A stretch of 22,933 bases of DNA, taken from an uncultured Fretibacterium sp. (GTDB lineage Bacteria > Synergistota > Synergistia > Synergistales > Aminobacteriaceae). The notes under the pieces were generated by a model. The model saw only the letters and a program-made list of their open reading frames with translations, was not told where the DNA came from and searched no databases. This document shows positions 21,138-22,933 of this stretch, in pieces. The first letter of the stretch is position 1, and the number at the start of each line of letters is the position of its first letter. The stretch is taken from assembly GCA_937915835.1 (NCBI GenBank), contig CALGHA010000132.1, forward strand, positions 1 through 22,933, read 5' to 3'. The position numbers and the translations under genes are program-made.

Positions 21138-22575
21138 GCGTCTCGAAAATTTCCAGTCCTCTGATGCGTTATTGCTTCTTCTTCGTGAGGAGGACTGCGA
21201 AAATCTTTCATCAATTCCCAATCTCAATGATGAACTTAGAAATATTCTCTCAGCTTTAATTTCCCGTAAAGATTTCAAGGGTAAAAAGGGAAGTTTGTTG
21301 CGCGTCACATTAATCGAGGGAAATTTATATTTGCTTGGACTTGGCAAAACTGAGAAATGTAACATTAAATTAATTCGTAATTCTTTAGCTTGGGGATTAA
21401 GAACTATCGGGAAATCTCGTAACAAATCAGCTTCAGTAATTCTTGCTCACCTGAAAGATTATGACGAGCTGAGTTTTGCAATTGGTGAAGCCGCCGGATT
21501 ATGTTCATACACTTTCGACGCTTATAAAACTAAGGATAAAGATTATGAGCCTTTTGCGTTGACTGAGATTTATTCTGACGTTTGCGAGCCTGAAGTTTTC
21601 AACAAGGGAATAATTTTTGCGAACTCTCAGAATTTCTCACGTTCAATCGCTAATGAGCCTGGCTGTTCGGTTTGGCCTCAAGTTATGGCGGAAAAAGCTG
21701 AAGCACTCGCGAAAGAATACAACTTGACTTGTGAAATTTGGGATGAAAACAGGCTCAAGGCTGAGAGAATGGGCGGAATTTTAGCGGTAGGTTCAGGCTC
21801 AAAAAATCCACCGAGATTAATTCACCTGGCTTACACTCCGGCCAATTCCAAAAAGAAAATTGCTTTCGTCGGCAAGGGAATTACATTTGACAGCGGCGGC
21901 CTTAATATCAAGCCGGATAATTACATGCTCACGATGAAAGGCGACAAAACCGGAGCTTGTAACGTTCTCGGCATAATGAAAGGCGTTGCGGAGTTGAAAC
22001 CTGACGTTGAAGTTCACGGATTTTTAGCGTGTGCTGAGAATATGCCTTCAGGTAGTTCATATCGTCCTGATGATATTATCCGCGCGCGTAACGGTAAGAC
22101 GATCGAGATTAATAACACTGACGCAGAAGGAAGATTAGTTCTTGCGGACGCTTTGTGTGTAGCAAGTGAGCTTAAGCCTGACGTGATTATCGACATGGCA
22201 ACTTTAACCGGAGCTTGTGCGGTTGCGCTCGGGAAAAATTGTGCGGGCCTGTTCGTGAATGACGATGAACTCGCCGGAAAACTTTTAGCTTCGTCCGAAA
22301 AACGCGGTGAACCTTACTGGAGAATGCCCCTTGAAGATGAGAATATCGCTGAAAGTCTGAAATCCCCGTTTGCAGATTTAATTAATTCAGGTCCGAGATA
22401 CGGAGGAGCGATTTTTGCGGCTTTGTTCCTGAAAGAATTTGTCGGTGAAAAAATTGCTTGGGCACACATGGACATTGCCGGAACGGATTTTGCGGATAAA
22501 GAGTACGGAATTTACCCGAAGGGCGCGACTGCTTTCGGAGTTAGAACGTGCCTTGATTATTTGCGGAGTGTGTAA
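21127..22575 (+). CDS. pepA: Leucyl aminopeptidase (M17 family)
   Basis: Cytosolic metallo-aminopeptidase releasing N-terminal residues, with two divalent metals per subunit. It has 482 residues and the M17 two-domain layout. The C-terminal catalytic domain shows VGKGITFDSGGLNIKP (metal Lys and Asp), MKGDKTGACNVLG (Asp ligand) and the family signature NTDAEGRLVLADAL with Asp, Glu and catalytic Arg, followed by DMATLTGAC and AHMDIAGT. The N-terminal domain (1-165) is divergent, as is usual. The ATG at 21127 lies inside rpmB, and no separate promoter is visible. The next gene starts 4 bases after its stop. Confidence 0.95.
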   Translation: MQIKRLENFQSSDALLLLLREEDCENLSSIPNLNDELRNILSALISRKDFKGKKGSLLRVTLIEGNLYLLGLGKTEKCNIKLIRNSLAWGLRTIGKSRNKSASVILAHLKDYDELSFAIGEAAGLCSYTFDAYKTKDKDYEPFALTEIYSDVCEPEVFNKGIIFANSQNFSRSIANEPGCSVWPQVMAEKAEALAKEYNLTCEIWDENRLKAERMGGILAVGSGSKNPPRLIHLAYTPANSKKKIAFVGKGITFDSGGLNIKPDNYMLTMKGDKTGACNVLGIMKGVAELKPDVEVHGFLACAENMPSGSSYRPDDIIRARNGKTIEINNTDAEGRLVLADALCVASELKPDVIIDMATLTGACAVALGKNCAGLFVNDDELAGKLLASSEKRGEPYWRMPLEDENIAESLKSPFADLINSGPRYGGAIFAALFLKEFVGEKIAWAHMDIAGTDFADKEYGIYPKGATAFGVRTCLDYLRSV

Positions 22576-22578
22576 ATT

Positions 22579-22933
22579 ATGGCTGAAGTGAATTTACGAA
22601 AAGTTGCTATTGTAGGTTGCGGATTCGTCGGTTCTGCTTCGGCCTTTGCGCTTATGCAGAGCGGATTATTCTCTGAGATGGTCTTAATCGACGTTGACCA
22701 TGAACGCGCTGAAGGTGAAGCTCTCGACATTGGGCACGGAATGCCTTTAGCTCGTCCAATGCAGATTTACGCGGGGGATTACGACGATGCTCAAGACGCG
22801 GCAATTATCGTTGTTACGGCCGGAGCAAATCAGAAGCCCGGTGAAACTCGCCTTGACCTTGTGAAGAAGAACGTAGCAATTTTCAAGTCAATAATGCCGG
22901 AGTTCGCAAAGCGTGATTGCAAGGGAATAATGC
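22579..22933 (+). CDS. ldh: L-lactate/malate dehydrogenase, N-terminal part (runs off window)
   Basis: Cytosolic NAD-dependent 2-hydroxyacid dehydrogenase of the LDH/MDH family; about 118 residues are visible. The NAD motif is VAIVGCGFVGSASAFAL (9-25), with LIDVDHERAEGEALDIGHG following, where the Asp after the second strand favours NAD over NADP. IIVVTAGANQKPGETRLDLV is the active-site loop. The Gln of NQKPGETR at the substrate-specificity position is what L-lactate dehydrogenases have (malate enzymes have Arg), so lactate is the likelier substrate. GGAG lies about 11 bases before the ATG. The gene follows pepA by 3 bases, consistent with one operon. Catalytic His lies beyond the window. Confidence 0.88.
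   Translation, partial: MAEVNLRKVAIVGCGFVGSASAFALMQSGLFSEMVLIDVDHERAEGEALDIGHGMPLARPMQIYAGDYDDAQDAAIIVVTAGANQKPGETRLDLVKKNVAIFKSIMPEFAKRDCKGIM

Noticed and set aside
20994..21425. 143-codon minus-strand ORF across rpmB and pepA
   Set aside because: It is antisense to two clearly identified, conserved genes and has no motif of its own.

Overview
The window looks like a chromosomal segment of a diderm (Gram-negative-type) bacterium with moderate-to-low GC. The evidence is a TolC-family outer-membrane efflux protein, a periplasmic-type lytic transglycosylase and a large surface-glycan locus beside housekeeping genes. TTG starts are common (dus, ilvD, epimerase, FkbM methyltransferase, glycosyltransferase). 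Gene content and style suggest an anaerobic gut-type lineage, perhaps Synergistota, but that is a guess from general resemblance and no marker here proves it. No rRNA, tRNA, CRISPR array or transposase was recognised.

Left part (1-2400, minus strand): an apparent operon of a TolC-like protein, a lytic transglycosylase and an exported protein cut by the window edge. A 314-base divergent intergenic region separates it from a plus-strand housekeeping run (2682-6216): HI0933/YhiN-type flavoprotein, coaX, tRNA-dihydrouridine synthase, a four-cysteine TSCPD protein, a possible 27-residue ORF joined by ATGA overlaps on both sides, and a 91-residue protein of unknown function, closed by a terminator.

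Middle part (6269-16094, minus strand): a surface-sugar locus. From its 5' end it reads GT2 glycosyltransferase, sugar 3,4-ketoisomerase (QdtA/FdtA type), aminotransferase (QdtB/FdtB type), acyltransferase-3 family protein, FemAB-like acyltransferase, sugar N-formyltransferase with an ankyrin-like tail (QdtF type), GNAT acetyltransferase and a terminator. It continues with a second FemAB-like protein, a divergent PLP aminotransferase-like protein, a second formyltransferase and a decayed methyltransferase. The set predicts a dTDP-3-amino-3,6-dideoxyhexose (Qui3N or Fuc3N) that is N-formylated or N-acylated. After the plus-strand ilvCD pair (16234-18904), two more glycan genes lie on the minus strand: an FkbM methyltransferase and a UDP-glucuronate 4-epimerase-like enzyme. 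The window ends with plus-strand rpmB, pepA and the start of an L-lactate/malate dehydrogenase.

The most interesting observation is that the glycan genes carry a dense set of simple sequence repeats and the housekeeping genes do not. A G11 tract lies near the start of the acyltransferase, which is out of frame (OFF) as sequenced and is restored by losing one G. A G10 tract lies inside the FkbM methyltransferase, which is in frame (ON). Three different heptanucleotide arrays (units on the coding strand CGCCCAA, CAGCTCT, GCGAACA) each sit 0-1 base downstream of a sigma70-like -10 hexamer with a -35-like hexamer at 17-18 bases. This suggests a multi-switch phase-variable glycan locus that combines translational ON/OFF switches with possible promoter-proximal tuning. 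A 22-base imperfect palindrome also occurs identically in two divergent intergenic regions and may be a shared operator.
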